Positions 23,593-39,179 of a DNA stretch of 64,000 nt are shown in pieces. The position numbers were made by a program, and so were the translations under genes. Position 1 is the first letter of the stretch. Each line of letters begins with the position of its first letter. The stretch spans positions 60,483,016-60,547,015 of the forward strand of contig OX352763.1 in NCBI GenBank assembly GCA_947095585.1. The letters are read 5' to 3'. Below the pieces are notes generated by a model. It made no database searches. It was not told the DNA's origin and worked only from the letters and a program-made list of their open reading frames with translations. This DNA is from Nephrocerus scutellatus. Its lineage: Eukaryota > Arthropoda > Insecta > Diptera > Pipunculidae.

Positions 23593-25758
23593 TATGTCTC
23601 GTAACAGTGTCTCGCAACAGTGTGAGCACTTCTAACAGTGTATCACTTAACATTTGACTTTTTGAAAAAGCACCCCATATACCTTGTAGTGAGACGTTGT
23701 CACGTCAAAAGGGAAACTTAACTGTAACGCAGACACCCTAAGAAGAATCAAACACAATAACCCAAATACTTTTTACCCCATCGACATTAACATAAATGAC
23801 ATTTCTACAACAGTTTTAGCTACAGTTTAGCTAACAGTGCATTCTGCATACGAAAATTTAAATGACGGAATACCAATTTCAGAAAAACCCTTAAATGAAT
23901 TTAATCTTCAAATTATCTTACAAAAAGGAATGAATGAACACCTACAACAACCGAAATAATTTTGAAAAACAAGCAACGCAAAGCAATACAACAACAAATT
24001 TTTACTGAAGAAAACATGACAGATATATTAAAACATAATCCAGCACCGAACAAACTCACAGCCCTTTTTACTAATGACGAAACTTTCCGTATTGTACAAT
24101 CAACTTATTCTTAACATTTTGCTCAAAATAAAATTTTTCGACTTATAAAATGCACAGACCTACTAAAGGACATACAATCAAATGACGAACAGGATCAGAT
24201 ATTAAATGAATATCATGAGAATAATAACCACCGTGGAATAAACGAAACACTATTACACTTAAAAAGTAAATACTACTTTCCTTTTATGAAAACGAAAATA
24301 ACACAGACAATAAATAACTGCGAAAGATGTCAGCTTCTCAAATATGGCAGATTACCCAAAAAAAACCCCGAAAATCCTGTTAAACCCCTTGATATACTGC
24401 ATATAGATGTTTACACTATCAACCACACAACTATATTGACAATTATCGACAAATTCTCAAAATTCGCCTCAGCGTATACATTAACAGGAAGAAACAGTAT
24501 CTCAATATTAAAATCAATTCAACATTATATTAGCTTACATGGGTTACCTAATAAACTGATTTGCGATCTCGGTTCCGAATTTTCAAGTAATATATTTAAA
24601 GACTTTTGTAATCAATTCGACATAAATTTGCATTTCACTTCCTTTCAACAAACTTCCAGTAACGCCGCAGTAGAACGACTTCACTCGACTCTAACAGAAA
24701 TCTATAGAATTATAACAGCAAAACGGAAAGAAAAAAATTTAGGCCTAGACCATGAAGAAATTATGACAGAAACAATTATAACATACAATAATGCAATTCA
24801 TTCTTTAACAAAATTTACCCCCTATGAGTTATTTTATGGGAGAACTCATAAATTCAATAAAAACATAAAATTCAATAACGAACATGACTACATCAATTAA
24901 ATTAATACAAAGAAATATTATACCCGGAAATTAAAATTAAAATATTCCTTTTGTCATATTCGCAGCCGATACTGAAGCATTCATTTATTCAGATCATTCT
25001 TGTCCACCGGTTGAATTGGACTGTGTCGCGTTGGTTTTCTAATAATTCTAAATCATTAGATTTTGATAAGTTTAAATTCGTTACCATAAGTTTTGATTAA
25101 ATTCGTACTTAATTATAATTAATAATAAATAAATTATATAAATATATAAATTAATAATAAATATTAAATAAAAAAAAGAGCAGGGTAGGCTGTGTCGAAG
25201 ACACGGCCGTGGGTTTTGAGCGTGAAAACGTCTGTCTGGGACGAAAGAAAAGAAAACAAAGAACTTGTTGTCTGTGGGACATAAACACGGACGGATATAT
25301 TAAAAAAAATTTCTATACTAAATACAAGTCCTACGACTGGCACCGTAGCTCATCACATACATCATCATCACATCACATTATATATAAATTATTTATAAGC
25401 GAATTTTAATGTTCTTAACCACTAACTGTGAAGTTGCTGCATATTGCATATTACTGCCCAAACACAGTAATGCAGCTTTTGGTTTCAACTCACATACACA
25501 CATGATCATCAATCACATCACATACAACAGAATAAATAATTTATAAGCTGATTTAAATGTTCATAACAATTTATTGTGAGGTGGGTACATATTAAATATA
25601 TCATATCACTGCACAAACATAGTAATGCAGTTGCGTCGATAGTAGTAGGAGAAGTAAGAGCTGTTAAAAAATATGTGCGTGTAATTTTTACGCGCGGTTG
25701 GAGTGAAATTCTTTGACGTTGTGGCCAATATTACGATTAAATTTAAAGGCACGAGTCG
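23593..25758 (+). repeat. Core 8 (2166 bp)
   Basis: Complete core. Its 3' part (GCAGTTGCGTCG, single shorter A run, AATTTAAAGGC) resembles cores 1 and 4, while its integrase resembles cores 2 and 5. It is therefore a mosaic of two core lineages. Confidence 0.9.
23699..24900 (+). pseudogene. Ty3/Gypsy integrase remnant, 204-codon frame (core 8)
   Basis: An ATG at 24286 opens 204 codons to the stop at 24898-24900, covering CERC and the whole DD35E core. The stop in TATTCTTAACATT upstream is again present, as is the CCGAAATAATTTTG stop before it. This is one of the two least damaged integrase copies here. It still lacks a start for the zinc-binding histidines and all other pol domains. Confidence 0.85.
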
Positions 25759-28700
25759 CTTGAGAAATTGCTTAGTTCCCGAAATTCCAGACCATAATGA
25801 TCATATTCCAGAATTCCCATAGGAAGAAGTCTTATAGTCGCATATTAGTCCTACATTCCGAGTTTCATACGAATCCCTTGAGAAATGGCTTGGTTCCAAA
25901 AATCCCAGACCCTATTGGCCAGATCCCAGAATTTCCATAGGAACAAGTCTTATAGTGACATATTAGTCCTACATTCCGAGTTTCATACGAATCCCTTGAG
26001 AAATGGCTTGGTTCCAAAAATCCCAGACCCTCTTGGCCAGATCCCAGAATTTCCATAGGAACAAGTCTTATAGTCACATATTAGATATTAGTCCTACATT
26101 CCGAGTTTCATACGAATCCCTTGAGAAATGGCTTGGTTCCAAAAATCCCAGACCCTATTGGCCAGATCCAATAATTTCCATAGGAACAAGTCTTATAGTC
26201 ACATATTAGTCCTACATTCCGAGTTTCATATGAATCCCTTGAGAAATGGCTTGGTTCCAAAAATCCCAGACCCAATTGGCCAGATCCCAGAATATCCAAA
26301 GGAACAAGTCTTATAGTCACATATTAGTCCTACATTCCGAGTTTCATACGAATGCCTTGAGAAATGGCTTGGTTCCACAAATCCCAGACCATATTGTCCA
26401 GATCCCAGAATATCCAAAGGAACAAGTCTTATAATCACATATTAGTCCTACATTCCGAGTTTCATACGAATCCCTTGAGAAATGGCTTGGTTCCAAAAAT
26501 CCCAGACCCTATTGGTCATATCCCAGAATTTCCATAGGAACAAGTCTTATAGTCACATATTAGTCCTACATTCCGAGTTCCATACGAATCCCTTGAGAAA
26601 TGGCTTGGTTCCAAAAATCCCAGACCCTATTGTCCAGATCCCAGAATTTCCATAGGAACAAGTCTTATAGTCACATATTAGTCCTACATTCCGAGTTTCA
26701 TACGAATCCCTTGAGAAATGGCTTGGTTCCAAAAATCCCAGATCCTATTGGCCAGATCCCAGAATTTCCATAGGAACAAGTCTTATAGTCACATATTAGT
26801 CCTACATTCCGAGTTTCATATGAATCCCTTGAGAAATGACTTGGTTCCAAAAATCCCAGACCCTATTGGCCAAATCCCAGAATTTCCATAGGAACAAGTC
26901 TTATAGTCACATATTAGTCCTACATTCCGAGTTTCATACGAATCCCTTGAGAAATGGTTGGTTCCAAAAATCCCAGACCCTATTGGCCAGATCCCAGAAT
27001 TTCCATAGGAACAAGTCTTATAGTCACATATTAGTCCTACATTACGAGTTTCATACGAATCCCTTGAGAAATGGCTTGGTTCCAAAAATCCCAGACCCTA
27101 TTGGCCAGATCCCAGAATTTCCATAGGTACAAGTCTTATAGTCACATATTAGATATTAGTCCTACATTCCGAGTTTCATACGAATCCCTTGAGAAATGGC
27201 TTGGTTCCAAAAATCCCAGACCCTATTGGCCAGATCCAATAATTTCCATAGGAACAAGTCTTATAGTCACATATTAGTCCTACATTCCGAGTTTCATACG
27301 AATCCCTAGAGAAATGGCTTGGTTCCACAAATCCCAGACCCTATTGGCCAGATCCCAGAATTTCCATAGGAACAAGTCTTATAGTCACATATTAGTCCTA
27401 CATTCCGAGTTTCATACGAATCCCTTGAGAAATGGCTTGGTTCCAAAAATCCCAGACCCTATTGGCCAGATCCCAGAATTTCCATAGGAACAAGTCTTAT
27501 AGTCACATATTAGCCCTACATTCCGAGTTCCATACGAATCCCTTGAGAAATGGCTTGGTTCCAAAAATCCCAGACCCTATTGGCCAGATCCAATAATTTC
27601 CATAGGAACAAGTCTTATAGTCACATATTAGTCCTGCATTCCGAGTTTCATACGAATCCCTTGAGAAATGGCTTGGTTCCGAAAATCCCAGATCCTATTG
27701 GCCAGATCCCAGAATTTCCATAGGAACAAGTCTTATATTCACATATTAGTCCTAGATTCCGAGTTTCATATGAATCCCTTGAAAAATGAATTGGTTCCAA
27801 AAATCCCAGACCCTATTGGCCAAATCCCAGAATTTCCATAGGAACAAGTCTTATAGTCACATATTAGTCCTACATTCCGAGTTTCATACGAATCCCTTGA
27901 GAAATGGTTGGTTCCAAAAATCCCAGACCCTATTGGCCAGATCCCAGAATTTCCATAGGAACAAGTCTTATAGTCACATATTTGTCTTACATTCCGAGTT
28001 TCATACGAATCCCTTGAGAAATGGCTTGGTTCCAAAAGTCCCAGACCCTATTGGCCAGATCCCAGAATTTCCATAGGAACAAGTCTTATAGACACATATT
28101 AGTCCTTCATTCCGAGTTTCATACGAATCCCTTGAGAAATGGCTTGGTTCCAAAAATCCCAGTCCCTATTGGCCAGATCTTAGAATTTTCATAGGAACAA
28201 GTCTTATAGACACATATTAGTCCTTCATTCCGAGTTTCATACGAATCCCTTGAGAAATGGCTTGGTTCCAAAAATCCCAGATCCTATTGGCCAGATCACA
28301 GAATTTCCATAGGAACAAGTCTTATAGTCACATATTAGTTCTACATTCCGAGTTCCATACGAATCCCTTGAGAAATGGCTTGGTTCCAAAAATCCCAGAC
28401 CCTATTGGCCAGATCCCAGAATTTCCATAGGAACAAGTCTTATAGTCACATATTAGTCCTACATTCCAAGTTTCATACGAATCCCTTGAGAAATGGCTTG
28501 GTTCCACAAATCCCAGACCCTATTGGCCAGATCCCAGAATTTCCATAGGAACAAGTCTTATAGTCACATATTAGTCCTACATTCCGAGTTTCATACGAAT
28601 CCCTTGAGAAATGGCTTGGTTCCAAAAATCCCAGACTCTATTGGCCAGATCCCAGAATTTCCATAGGAACAAGTCTTATAGTCACATATTAGTCCTACAT

Positions 28701-31700
28701 TCCGAGTTCCATACGAATCCCTTGAGAAATGGCTTGGTTCCAAAAATCCCAGACCCTATTGGCCAGATCCCAGAATTTCCATAGGAACAAGTCTTATAGT
28801 CACATATTAGTCCTACATTCCGAGTTTCATACGAATCCCTTGAGAAATGGCTTGGTTCCAAAAATCCCAGATCCTATTGGCCAGATCCCAGAATTTCCAT
28901 AGGAACAAGTCTTATATTCACATATTAGTCCTACATTCCGAGTTTCATATGAATCCCTTGAGAAATGACTTGGTTCCAAAAATCCCAGACCCTATTGGCC
29001 AAATCCCAGAATTTCCATAGGAACAAGTCTTATAGTCACATATTAGTCCTACATTCCGAGTTTCATACGAATCCCTTGGGAAATGGCTTGGTTCCAAAAA
29101 TCCCAGATCCTATTGGCCAGAACCCAGAATTTCCATAGGAACAAGTCTTATATTCACATATTAGTCCTACATTCCGAGTTTCATATGAATCCCTTGAGAA
29201 ATGACTTGGTTCCAAAAATCCCAGACCCTATTGGCCAAATCCCAGAATTTCCATAGGAACAAGTCTTATAGTCACATATTAGTCCTACATTCCGAGTTTC
29301 ATACGAATCCCTTGAGAAATGGCTTGGTTCCAAAAATCCCAGACCCTATTGGCCAGATCCCAGAATTTCCATAGGAACAAGACTTATAGTCACATATTAG
29401 ATATTAGTCCTACATTCCGAGTTTCATACGAATCCCTTGAGAAATGGCTTGGTTCCAAAAATCCCAGACCCAATTGGCCAGATCCCAGAATTTCCATAGG
29501 ACCAAGTCTTATAGTCACATATTAGTCCTACATTCCGAGTTTCATACGAATCCCTTGAGAAATGGCTTAGTTCCACAAATCCCAGACCCTATTGGCCAGA
29601 TCCCAGAATTTCCATAGGAACAAGTCTTATAGTCACATATTAGTCCTACATTCCGAGTTTCATACGAATCCCTTGAGAAATGGCTTGGTTCCAAAAATCC
29701 CAGACCCTATTGGCCAGATCCCAGAATTTCCATAGGAACAAGTCTTATAGTCACATATTAGTCCTACATTCCGAGTTCCATACGAATCCCTTGAGAAATG
29801 GCTTGGTTCCAAAAATCCCAGACCCTATTGGCCAGATCCCAGAATTTCCATAGGAACAAGTCTTATAGTCACATATTAGTCCTACATTCCGAGTTTCATA
29901 CGAATCCCTTGAGAAATGACTTGGTTCCAAAAATCCCAGACCCTATTGGCCAGATCCCAGAATTTCCATAGGACCAAGTCTTATAGTCACATATTAGTCC
30001 TACATTCCGAGTTTCATGCGAATCTCTTGGGAAATGGCTTGGTTCCAAAAATCCCAGACCCTATTGGCCATATCCCAGAATTTCCATAGGAACAAGTCTT
30101 ATAGTCACATATTAGTCCTACATTCCGAGTTTCATACGAATCCCTTGAGAAATGGCTTGGTTCCAAAAATCCCAGACCCTATTGGCCAGATCCCAGAATT
30201 TCCATAGGAACAAGTCTTATAGACACATATTAGTCCTTCATTCCGAGTTCCATACGAATCACTTGAGAAATGGCTTGGTTCCAAAAATCCCAGACCCTAT
30301 TGGCCAGATCCCAGAATTTCCATAGGAACAAGTCTTATAGTCACATATTAGTCCTACATTCCGAGTTTCATACGAATCACTTGAGAAATGGCTTGGTTCC
30401 AAAAATCCCAGACCCTATTGGCCAGATCCCAGAATTTTCATAGGAACAAGTCTTATAGACACATATTAGTCCTTCATTCCGAGTTTCATACGAATCCCTT
30501 GAGAAATGGCTTGGTTCCAAAAATCCCAGATCCTATTGGCCAGATCACAGAATTTCCATAGGAACAAGTCTTATAGTCACATATTTGTTCTACATTCCGA
30601 GTTCCATACGAATCCCTTGAGAAATGGATTGGTTCCAAAAATCCCAGACCCTATTGGCCAGATCCCAGAATTTCCATAGGAACAAGTCTTATAGTCACAT
30701 ATTAGTCCTACATTCCGAGTTTCATACGAATCCCTTGAGAAATGGCTTGGTTCCAAAAATCCCAGACCCAATTGGCCAGATCCCAGAATTTCCATAGGAA
30801 CAAGTCTTATAGTCACATATTAGTCCTACATTTCGAGTTTCATACGAATCCCTTGAGAAATGGCTTGGTTCCACAAATCCCAGACCCTATTGGCCAGATC
30901 CCAGAATTTCCATAGGAACAAGTCTTATAGTCACATATTAGTCCTACATTCCGAGTTTCATACGAATCCCTTGAGAAATGGCTTGGTTCCAAAAATCCCA
31001 GACCCTATTGGCCAGATCCCAGAATTTCCATAGGAACAAGTCTTATAGTCACATATTAATCCTACATTCCGAGTTCCATACGAATCCCTTGAGAAATGGC
31101 TTGGTTCCAAAAATCCCAGACCCTATTGGCCAGATCACAGAATTTCCATAGGAACAAGTCTTATAGTCACATATTAGTCCTACATTCCGAGTTTCATATG
31201 AATCCCTTGAGAAATGGTTTGGTTCCAAAAATCCCAGACCCTATTGGCCAGATCCCAGAATTTCGATAGGAACAAGTCTTATAGTCACATATTAGTCCTA
31301 CATTCCGAGTTTCATACGAATCCCTTGAGAAATGGCTTGGTTCCAAAAATCCCAGACCCTATGGGCCAGATCCCAGAATTTCCATAGGAACAAGTCTCAT
31401 AGACACATATTAGTCCTTCATTCCGAGTTTCATACGAATCCCTTGAGAAATGGCTCGGTTCCAAAAATCCATAGGAACAAGGTTATAGTCACATATTAGT
31501 CCTACATTCCGAGTTTCATGCGAATCTCTTGGGAAATGGCATGGTTCCAAAAATCCCAGACCCTATTGGCCAGATCCCAGAATTTCCATAGGAACAAGTC
31601 TTATAGTCACATATTAATCCTACATTCCGAGTTTCATGCGAATCTCTTGGGAAATGGATTGGTTCAAAAAATCCCAGACCCTATTGTCCAGATCCCAGAA

Positions 31701-33079
31701 TTTCCATAGGAACAAGTCTTATAGTCACATATTAGTCCTACATTCCGAGTTTCATACGAATCCCTTGAGAAATGGCTTGGTTCCAAAAATCCCAGACCCT
31801 ATTGGCCAGATCCCAGAATTTCTATAGGAACAAGTCTTATTGCCACATATTAGTCCTTCATTCCGAGTTTCATACGAATCCTTTGAGAAATGGCTTGGTT
31901 CCAAAAATCCCAGACCCTTTTGGCCAGATCCCAGATCCCAGAATAGGAACAAGTCTTATAGTCACATATTAGTCCTACATTCCGAGTTTCATACGAATCC
32001 CTTGAGAAATGGCTTGGTTCCAAAAATCCCAGACCCTATTGGCCAGATCACAGAATTTCCATAGGAACAAGTCTTATAGTCACATATTAGTCCTACATTC
32101 CGAGTTTCATATAAATCCCTTGAGAAATGGTTTGGTTCCAAAAATCCCAGACCCTATTGGCCAGATCCCAGAATTTAGATAGGAACAAGTCTTATAGTCA
32201 CATATTAGTCCTACATTCCGAGTTTCATACGAATCCCTTGAGAAATGGCTTGGTTCCAAAAATCCCAGACCCTATTGGCCAGATCCCAGAATTTCCATAG
32301 GAACAAGTCTTATAGTCACATATTAGTCCTACATTCCGAGTTTCATACGAATCCCTTGAGAAATGGCTTGGTTCCAAAAATCCCAGACCCTATTGGCCAG
32401 ATCACAGAATTTCCATAGGAACAAGTCTTATAGTCACATATTAGTCCTACATTCCGAGTTTCATACGAACCCTTGAGAAATGGCTTGGTTCCAAAAATCC
32501 CAGACCCTATTGGCCAGATCCAATAATTTCCATAGGAACAAGTCTTATAGTCACATATTAGTCCTACATTCCGAGTTTCATACGAATCCCTTGAGAAATG
32601 GCTTGGTTCCAAAAATCCCAGACCCTATTGGCCAGATCCCAGAATTTCTATAGGAACAAGTCTTATAGACACATATTAGTCCTTCATTCCGAGTTTCATA
32701 CGAATCCCTTGAGAAATGGCTTGGTTCCAAAAATCCCAGACCCTATTGGCCAGATCCCAGAATTTCCATAGGAACAAGTCTTATAGTCACATATTAGTCC
32801 TACATTCCGAGTTTCATACGAATCCCTTGAGAAATGGCTTGGTTCCAAAAATCCCAGACCCCATTGTCCAGATCCCAGAATTTCGATAGGAACAAGTCTT
32901 ATAGTCACATATTAGTCCTTCATTCCGAGTTTCATACGAATCCCTTGAGAAATGGTTTGGTTCCAAAAATCCCAGACCCTATTGGCCAGATCCCAGAATT
33001 TCCATAGGACCAAGTCTTATAGTCACATATTAGTCCTACATTCCGAGTTTCATACGAATCACTTGAGAAATGGCTTGGG

Positions 33080-36000
33080 TCCAAAAATCCCAGACCCTAT
33101 TGGCCAGATCCCAGAATTTCCATAGGAACAAGTCTCATAGACACATATTAGTCCTTCATTCCGAGTTTAATACAAATCGCTTGAGAAATGGCTTGGTTCC
33201 AAAAATCCCAGACCCTATTGGCCAGATCACAGAATTTCCATAGGAACAAGTCTTATAGTCACATATTAGTCCTACATTCCGAATTTCATATGAATCCCTT
33301 GAGAAATGGTTTGGTTCCAAAAATCCCAGACCCTATTGGCCAGATCACAGTATTTCCATAGGAACAAGTCTTATAGTCACATATTAGTCCTACATTCCGA
33401 GCTTCATATGAATCCCTTGAGAAATGGTTTGGTTCCAAAAATCTCAGACCCTATGGGCCAGATCCCAGAATTTCCATAGGAACAAGTCTCATAGACACAT
33501 ATTAGTCCATCATTCCGAGTTTCATACGAATCCCTTGAGAAATGGCTTGGTTCCAAAAATCCCAGATCCCATTGGCCAGATCCCAGAATTTCGATAGGAA
33601 CAAGTCTTATAGTCACATATTAGTCCTACATTCCGAGTTTCATACGAATCCCTTGAGAAATGGCTTGGTTCCAAAAATCCCAGACCCTATTGGCCAGATC
33701 CCAGAATTTCCATAGGAACAAGTCTTATAGTCACATATTAGTCCTACATTCCGAGTTTCATGTGCATCTCTTGGGAAATGGCATGGTTCCAAAAATCCCA
33801 GACCCTATTGGCCAGATCCCAGAATTTCCATAGGAACAAGTCTTATAGTCACATATTAGTCCTACATTCCGAGTTTCATACGAATGCCTTGAGAAATGGC
33901 TTGGTTCCAAAAATCCCAGACCCTATTGGCCAGATTCCAGAATTTCCATAGGAACAAGTCTTATAGTCACATATTAGTCCTACATTCCGAGTTTCATACG
34001 AATCCCTTGAGAAATGGCTTGGTTCCAAAAATCCCAGACCCTATTGGCCAGATCCCAGAATTTCCATAGGAACAAGTCTTATAGTCACATATTAGTCCTA
34101 CATTCCGAGTTTCATGCGAATCTCTTGGAAAATGGCTTGGTTCCAAAAATCCCAGACCCTATTGGCCAGATCCCAGAATTTCCATAGGAACAAGTCTTAT
34201 AGTCACATATTAGTCCTACATTCCGAGTTTCATGCGAATCTCTTGGGAAATGGCTTGGTTCCAAAAATCCCAGACCCTATTGGCCAGATCCCAGAATTTC
34301 CATAGGAACAAGTCTTATAGTCACATATTAGTCCTACATTCCGAGTTTCATACGAATCCCTTGAGAAATGGCTTGGTTCCAAAAATCCCAGACCCTATTG
34401 GCCAGATCCAATAATTTCCATAGGAACAAGTCTTATAGTCACATATTAGTCCTACATTCCGAGTTTCATACGAATCCCTTGAGAAATGGCTTGGTTTCAA
34501 AAATCCCAGATCCCATTGGCCAGATCCCAGAATTTCCATAGGAACAAGTCTTATAGTCACATATTAGTCCTACATTCCGAGTTTCATACGAATCCCTTGA
34601 GAAATGGCTTGGTTCCAAAAATCCCAGACCCTATTGGCCAGATCCAATAATTTCCATAGGAACAAGTCTTATAGTCACATATTAGTCCTACATTCCGAGT
34701 TTCATGCGAATCTCTTGGGAAATGGCATGGTTCCAAAAATCCCAGACCCTATTGGCCAGATCCCAGAATTTCCATAGGAACAAGTCTTATAGTCACATAT
34801 TAGTCCTACATTCCGAGTTTCATGCGAATCTCTTGGGAAATGGCTTGGTTCCAAAAATCCCAGACCCTATTGGCCAGATCCCAGAATTTCCATAGAAACA
34901 AGTCTTATAGTCACATATTAGTCCTACATTCCGAGTTTCATACGAATGCCTTGAGAAATGGCTTGGTTCCAAAAATCCCAGACCCTATTGGCTAGATCCC
35001 AGAATTTCAATAGGAACAATTCTTATAGTCACATATTAGTCCTACATTCCGAGTTTCATACGAATCCCTTGAGAAATGCCTTGGTTCCAAAAATCCCAGA
35101 CCCTATTGGCCAGATCCCAGAATTTCCATAGGAACAAGTCTTATAGTCACATTTTAGTCCTACATTCCGAGTTTCATACGAATGCATTGAGAAATGGCTT
35201 GGTTCCAAAAATCCCAGACCCTATTGGCCAGATCCCAGAATTTCCATAGGAACAAGTCTTATAATCACATACTAGTCCTACATTCCGAGTTTCATACGAA
35301 TCCCTTGAGAAATGGCTTGGTTCCAAAAATCCCAGACCCTATTGGCCAGATCCCAGAATTTCCATAGGTACAAGTCTTATAGCCACATATTAGTCCTACA
35401 TTCCGAGTTTCATGCGAATCTCTTGGGAAATGGCTTGGTTCCAAAAGTCCCAAACCCTATTGGCCAGATCCCAGAATTTCCATAGGACCAAGTCTTATAG
35501 TCACATATTAGTCCTACATTCCGAGTTTCATGCGAATCTTTTGGGAAATGGCTTGGTTCCAAAAATCCCAGACCCTATTGGCCAGATCCCAGAATTTCCA
35601 TAGGAACAAGTCTTATAGTCACATATTAGTCGTACATTCCGAGTTTCATACGAATCCCTTGAGAAATGGCTTGGTTCCAAAAATCCCAGACCCTATTGGC
35701 CAGATCCAATAATTTCCATAGGAACAAGTCTTATAGTCACATATTAGTCCTACATTCCGAGTTTCATACGAATCCCTTGAGAAATGGCTTGGTTCCAAAA
35801 ATCCCAGACCCTATTGGCCAGATCCCAGAATTTCCATAGGAACAAGTCTCATAGACACATATTAGTCCTTCATTCCGAGTTTAATACAAATCGCTTGAGA
35901 AATGGCTTGGTTCCAAAAATCCCAGACCCTATTGGCCAGATCACAGAATTTCCATAGGAACAAGTCTTATAGTCACATATTAGTCCTACATTCCGAATTT

Positions 36001-38480
36001 CATATGAATCCCTTGAGAAATGGTTTGGTTCCAAAAATCCCAGACCCTATTGGCCAGATCACAGTATTTCCATAGGAACAAGTCTTATAGTCACATATTA
36101 GTCCTACATTCCGAGCTTCATATGAATCCCTTGAGAAATGGTTTGGTTCCAAAAATCTCAGACCCTATGGGCCAGATCCCAGAATTTCCATAGGAACAAG
36201 TCTCATAGACACATATTAGTCCATCATTCCGAGTTTCATACGAATCCCTTGAGAAATGGCTTGGTTCCAAAAATCCCAGATCCCATTGGCCAGATCCCAG
36301 AATTTCGATAGGAACAAGTCTTATAGTCACATATTAGTCCTACATTCCGAGTTTCATACGAATCCCTTGAGAAATGGCTTGGTTCCAAAAATCCCAGACC
36401 CTATTGGCCAGATCCCAGAATTTCCATAGGAACAAGTCTTATAGTCACATATTAGTCCTACATTCCGAGTTTCATGTGCATCTCTTGGGAAATGGCATGG
36501 TTCCAAAAATCCCAGACCCTATTGGCCAGATCCCAGAATTTCCATAGGAACAAGTCTTATAGTCACATATTAGTCCTACATTCCGAGTTTCATACGAATG
36601 CCTTGAGAAATGGCTTGGTTCCAAAAATCCCAGACCCTATTGGCCAGATTCCAGAATTTCCATAGGAACAAGTCTTATAGTCACATATTAGTCCTACATT
36701 CCGAGTTTCATACGAATCCCTTGAGAAATGGCTTGGTTCCAAAAATCCCAGACCCTATTGGCCAGATCCCAGAATTTCCATAGGAACAAGTCTTATAGTC
36801 ACATATTAGTCCTACATTCCGAGTTTCATGCGAATCTCTTGGAAAATGGCTTGGTTCCAAAAATCCCAGACCCTATTGGCCAGATCCCAGAATTTCCATA
36901 GGAACAAGTCTTATAGTCACATATTAGTCCTACATTCCGAGTTTCATGCGAATCTCTTGGGAAATGGCTTGGTTCCAAAAATCCCAGACCCTATTGGCCA
37001 GATCCCAGAATTTCCATAGGAACAAGTCTTATAGTCACATATTAGTCCTACATTCCGAGTTTCATACGAATCCCTTGAGAAATGGCTTGGTTCCAAAAAT
37101 CCCAGACCCTATTGGCCAGATCCAATAATTTCCATAGGAACAAGTCTTATAGTCACATATTAGTCCTACATTCCGAGTTTCATACGAATCCCTTGAGAAA
37201 TGGCTTGGTTTCAAAAATCCCAGATCCCATTGGCCAGATCCCAGAATTTCCATAGGAACAAGTCTTATAGTCACATATTAGTCCTACATTCCGAGTTTCA
37301 TACGAATCCCTTGAGAAATGGCTTGGTTCCAAAAATCCCAGACCCTATTGGCCAGATCCAATAATTTCCATAGGAACAAGTCTTATAGTCACATATTAGT
37401 CCTACATTCCGAGTTTCATGCGAATCTCTTGGGAAATGGCATGGTTCCAAAAATCCCAGACCCTATTGGCCAGATCCCAGAATTTCCATAGGAACAAGTC
37501 TTATAGTCACATATTAGTCCTACATTCCGAGTTTCATGCGAATCTCTTGGGAAATGGCTTGGTTCCAAAAATCCCAGACCCTATTGGCCAGATCCCAGAA
37601 TTTCCATAGAAACAAGTCTTATAGTCACATATTAGTCCTACATTCCGAGTTTCATACGAATGCCTTGAGAAATGGCTTGGTTCCAAAAATCCCAGACCCT
37701 ATTGGCTAGATCCCAGAATTTCAATAGGAACAATTCTTATAGTCACATATTAGTCCTACATTCCGAGTTTCATACGAATCCCTTGAGAAATGCCTTGGTT
37801 CCAAAAATCCCAGACCCTATTGGCCAGATCCCAGAATTTCCATAGGAACAAGTCTTATAGTCACATTTTAGTCCTACATTCCGAGTTTCATACGAATGCA
37901 TTGAGAAATGGCTTGGTTCCAAAAATCCCAGACCCTATTGGCCAGATCCCAGAATTTCCATAGGAACAAGTCTTATAATCACATACTAGTCCTACATTCC
38001 GAGTTTCATACGAATCCCTTGAGAAATGGCTTGGTTCCAAAAATCCCAGACCCTATTGGCCAGATCCCAGAATTTCCATAGGTACAAGTCTTATAGCCAC
38101 ATATTAGTCCTACATTCCGAGTTTCATGCGAATCTCTTGGGAAATGGCTTGGTTCCAAAAGTCCCAAACCCTATTGGCCAGATCCCAGAATTTCCATAGG
38201 ACCAAGTCTTATAGTCACATATTAGTCCTACATTCCGAGTTTCATGCGAATCTTTTGGGAAATGGCTTGGTTCCAAAAATCCCAGACCCTATTGGCCAGA
38301 TCCCAGAATTTCCATAGGAACAAGTCTTATAGTCACATATTAGTCGTACATTCCGAGTTTCATACGAATCCCTTGAGAAATGGCTTGGTTCCAAAAATCC
38401 CAGACCCTATTGGCCAGATCCAATAATTTCCATAGGAACAAGTCTTATAGTCACATATTAGTCCTACATTCCGAGTTTCA
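33080..38480 (+). repeat. 2714-bp segment (23 monomers), two tandem copies
   Basis: Copies at about 33080-35793 and 35794-38480. Rare variants recur exactly 2714 bases apart: TTTAATACAAATCGC (33167/35881), GAGCTTCATATG (33400/36114), ATGTGCATCTCTTGGG, GGCTAGATCCC, TCACATTTTAG, CATAGGTACAAG. 2714 is exactly 23 x 118. A weaker third start is visible near 38560 (CTAATAGACACATATTAG). Confidence 0.9.
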
Positions 38481-39179
38481 TACGATTCCCTTGAGAAATG
38501 GCTTGGTTCCAAAAATCCCAGACCCTATTGGCCAGATCCCAGAATTTCCATAGGAACAAGTCTAATAGACACATATTAGTCCTTCATTCCGAGTTTCATA
38601 CGAATCCCTTGAGAAATGGCTTGGTTCCAAAACTCCCAGACCCTATTGGCCAGATCCCAGAAAAACAAGTCTTATAGTCACATATTAGTCCTACATTCCG
38701 AGTTTCATGCGAATCTCTTGGGAAATGGCATGGTTCCAAAAATCCCAGAGCCTATTGTCCTACATTCCGAGTTTCATGCGAATCTCTTGGGAAATGGCTT
38801 GGTTCCAAAAATCTCAGACCCTATTGGCCAGATCCCAGAATTTCCATAGAAACAAGTCTTATAGTCACATATTAGTCCTACATTCCGAGTTTCATACGAA
38901 TGCCTTGAGAAATGGCTTGGTTCCAAAAATCCCAGACCCTATTGGCTAGATCCCAGAATTTCATAGGAACAATTCTTATAGTCACATATTAGTCCTACAT
39001 TCCGAGTTTCATACGAATCCCTTGAGAAATGCCTTGGTTTCAAAAATCCCAGAACCTATTGGCCAGATCCCAGAATTTCCATAGGAACAAGTCTTATAGT
39101 CACATTTTAGTCCTACATTCCGAGTTTCATACGAATGCCTTGAGAAATGGCTTGGTTCCAAAAATCCCAGACCCTATTT

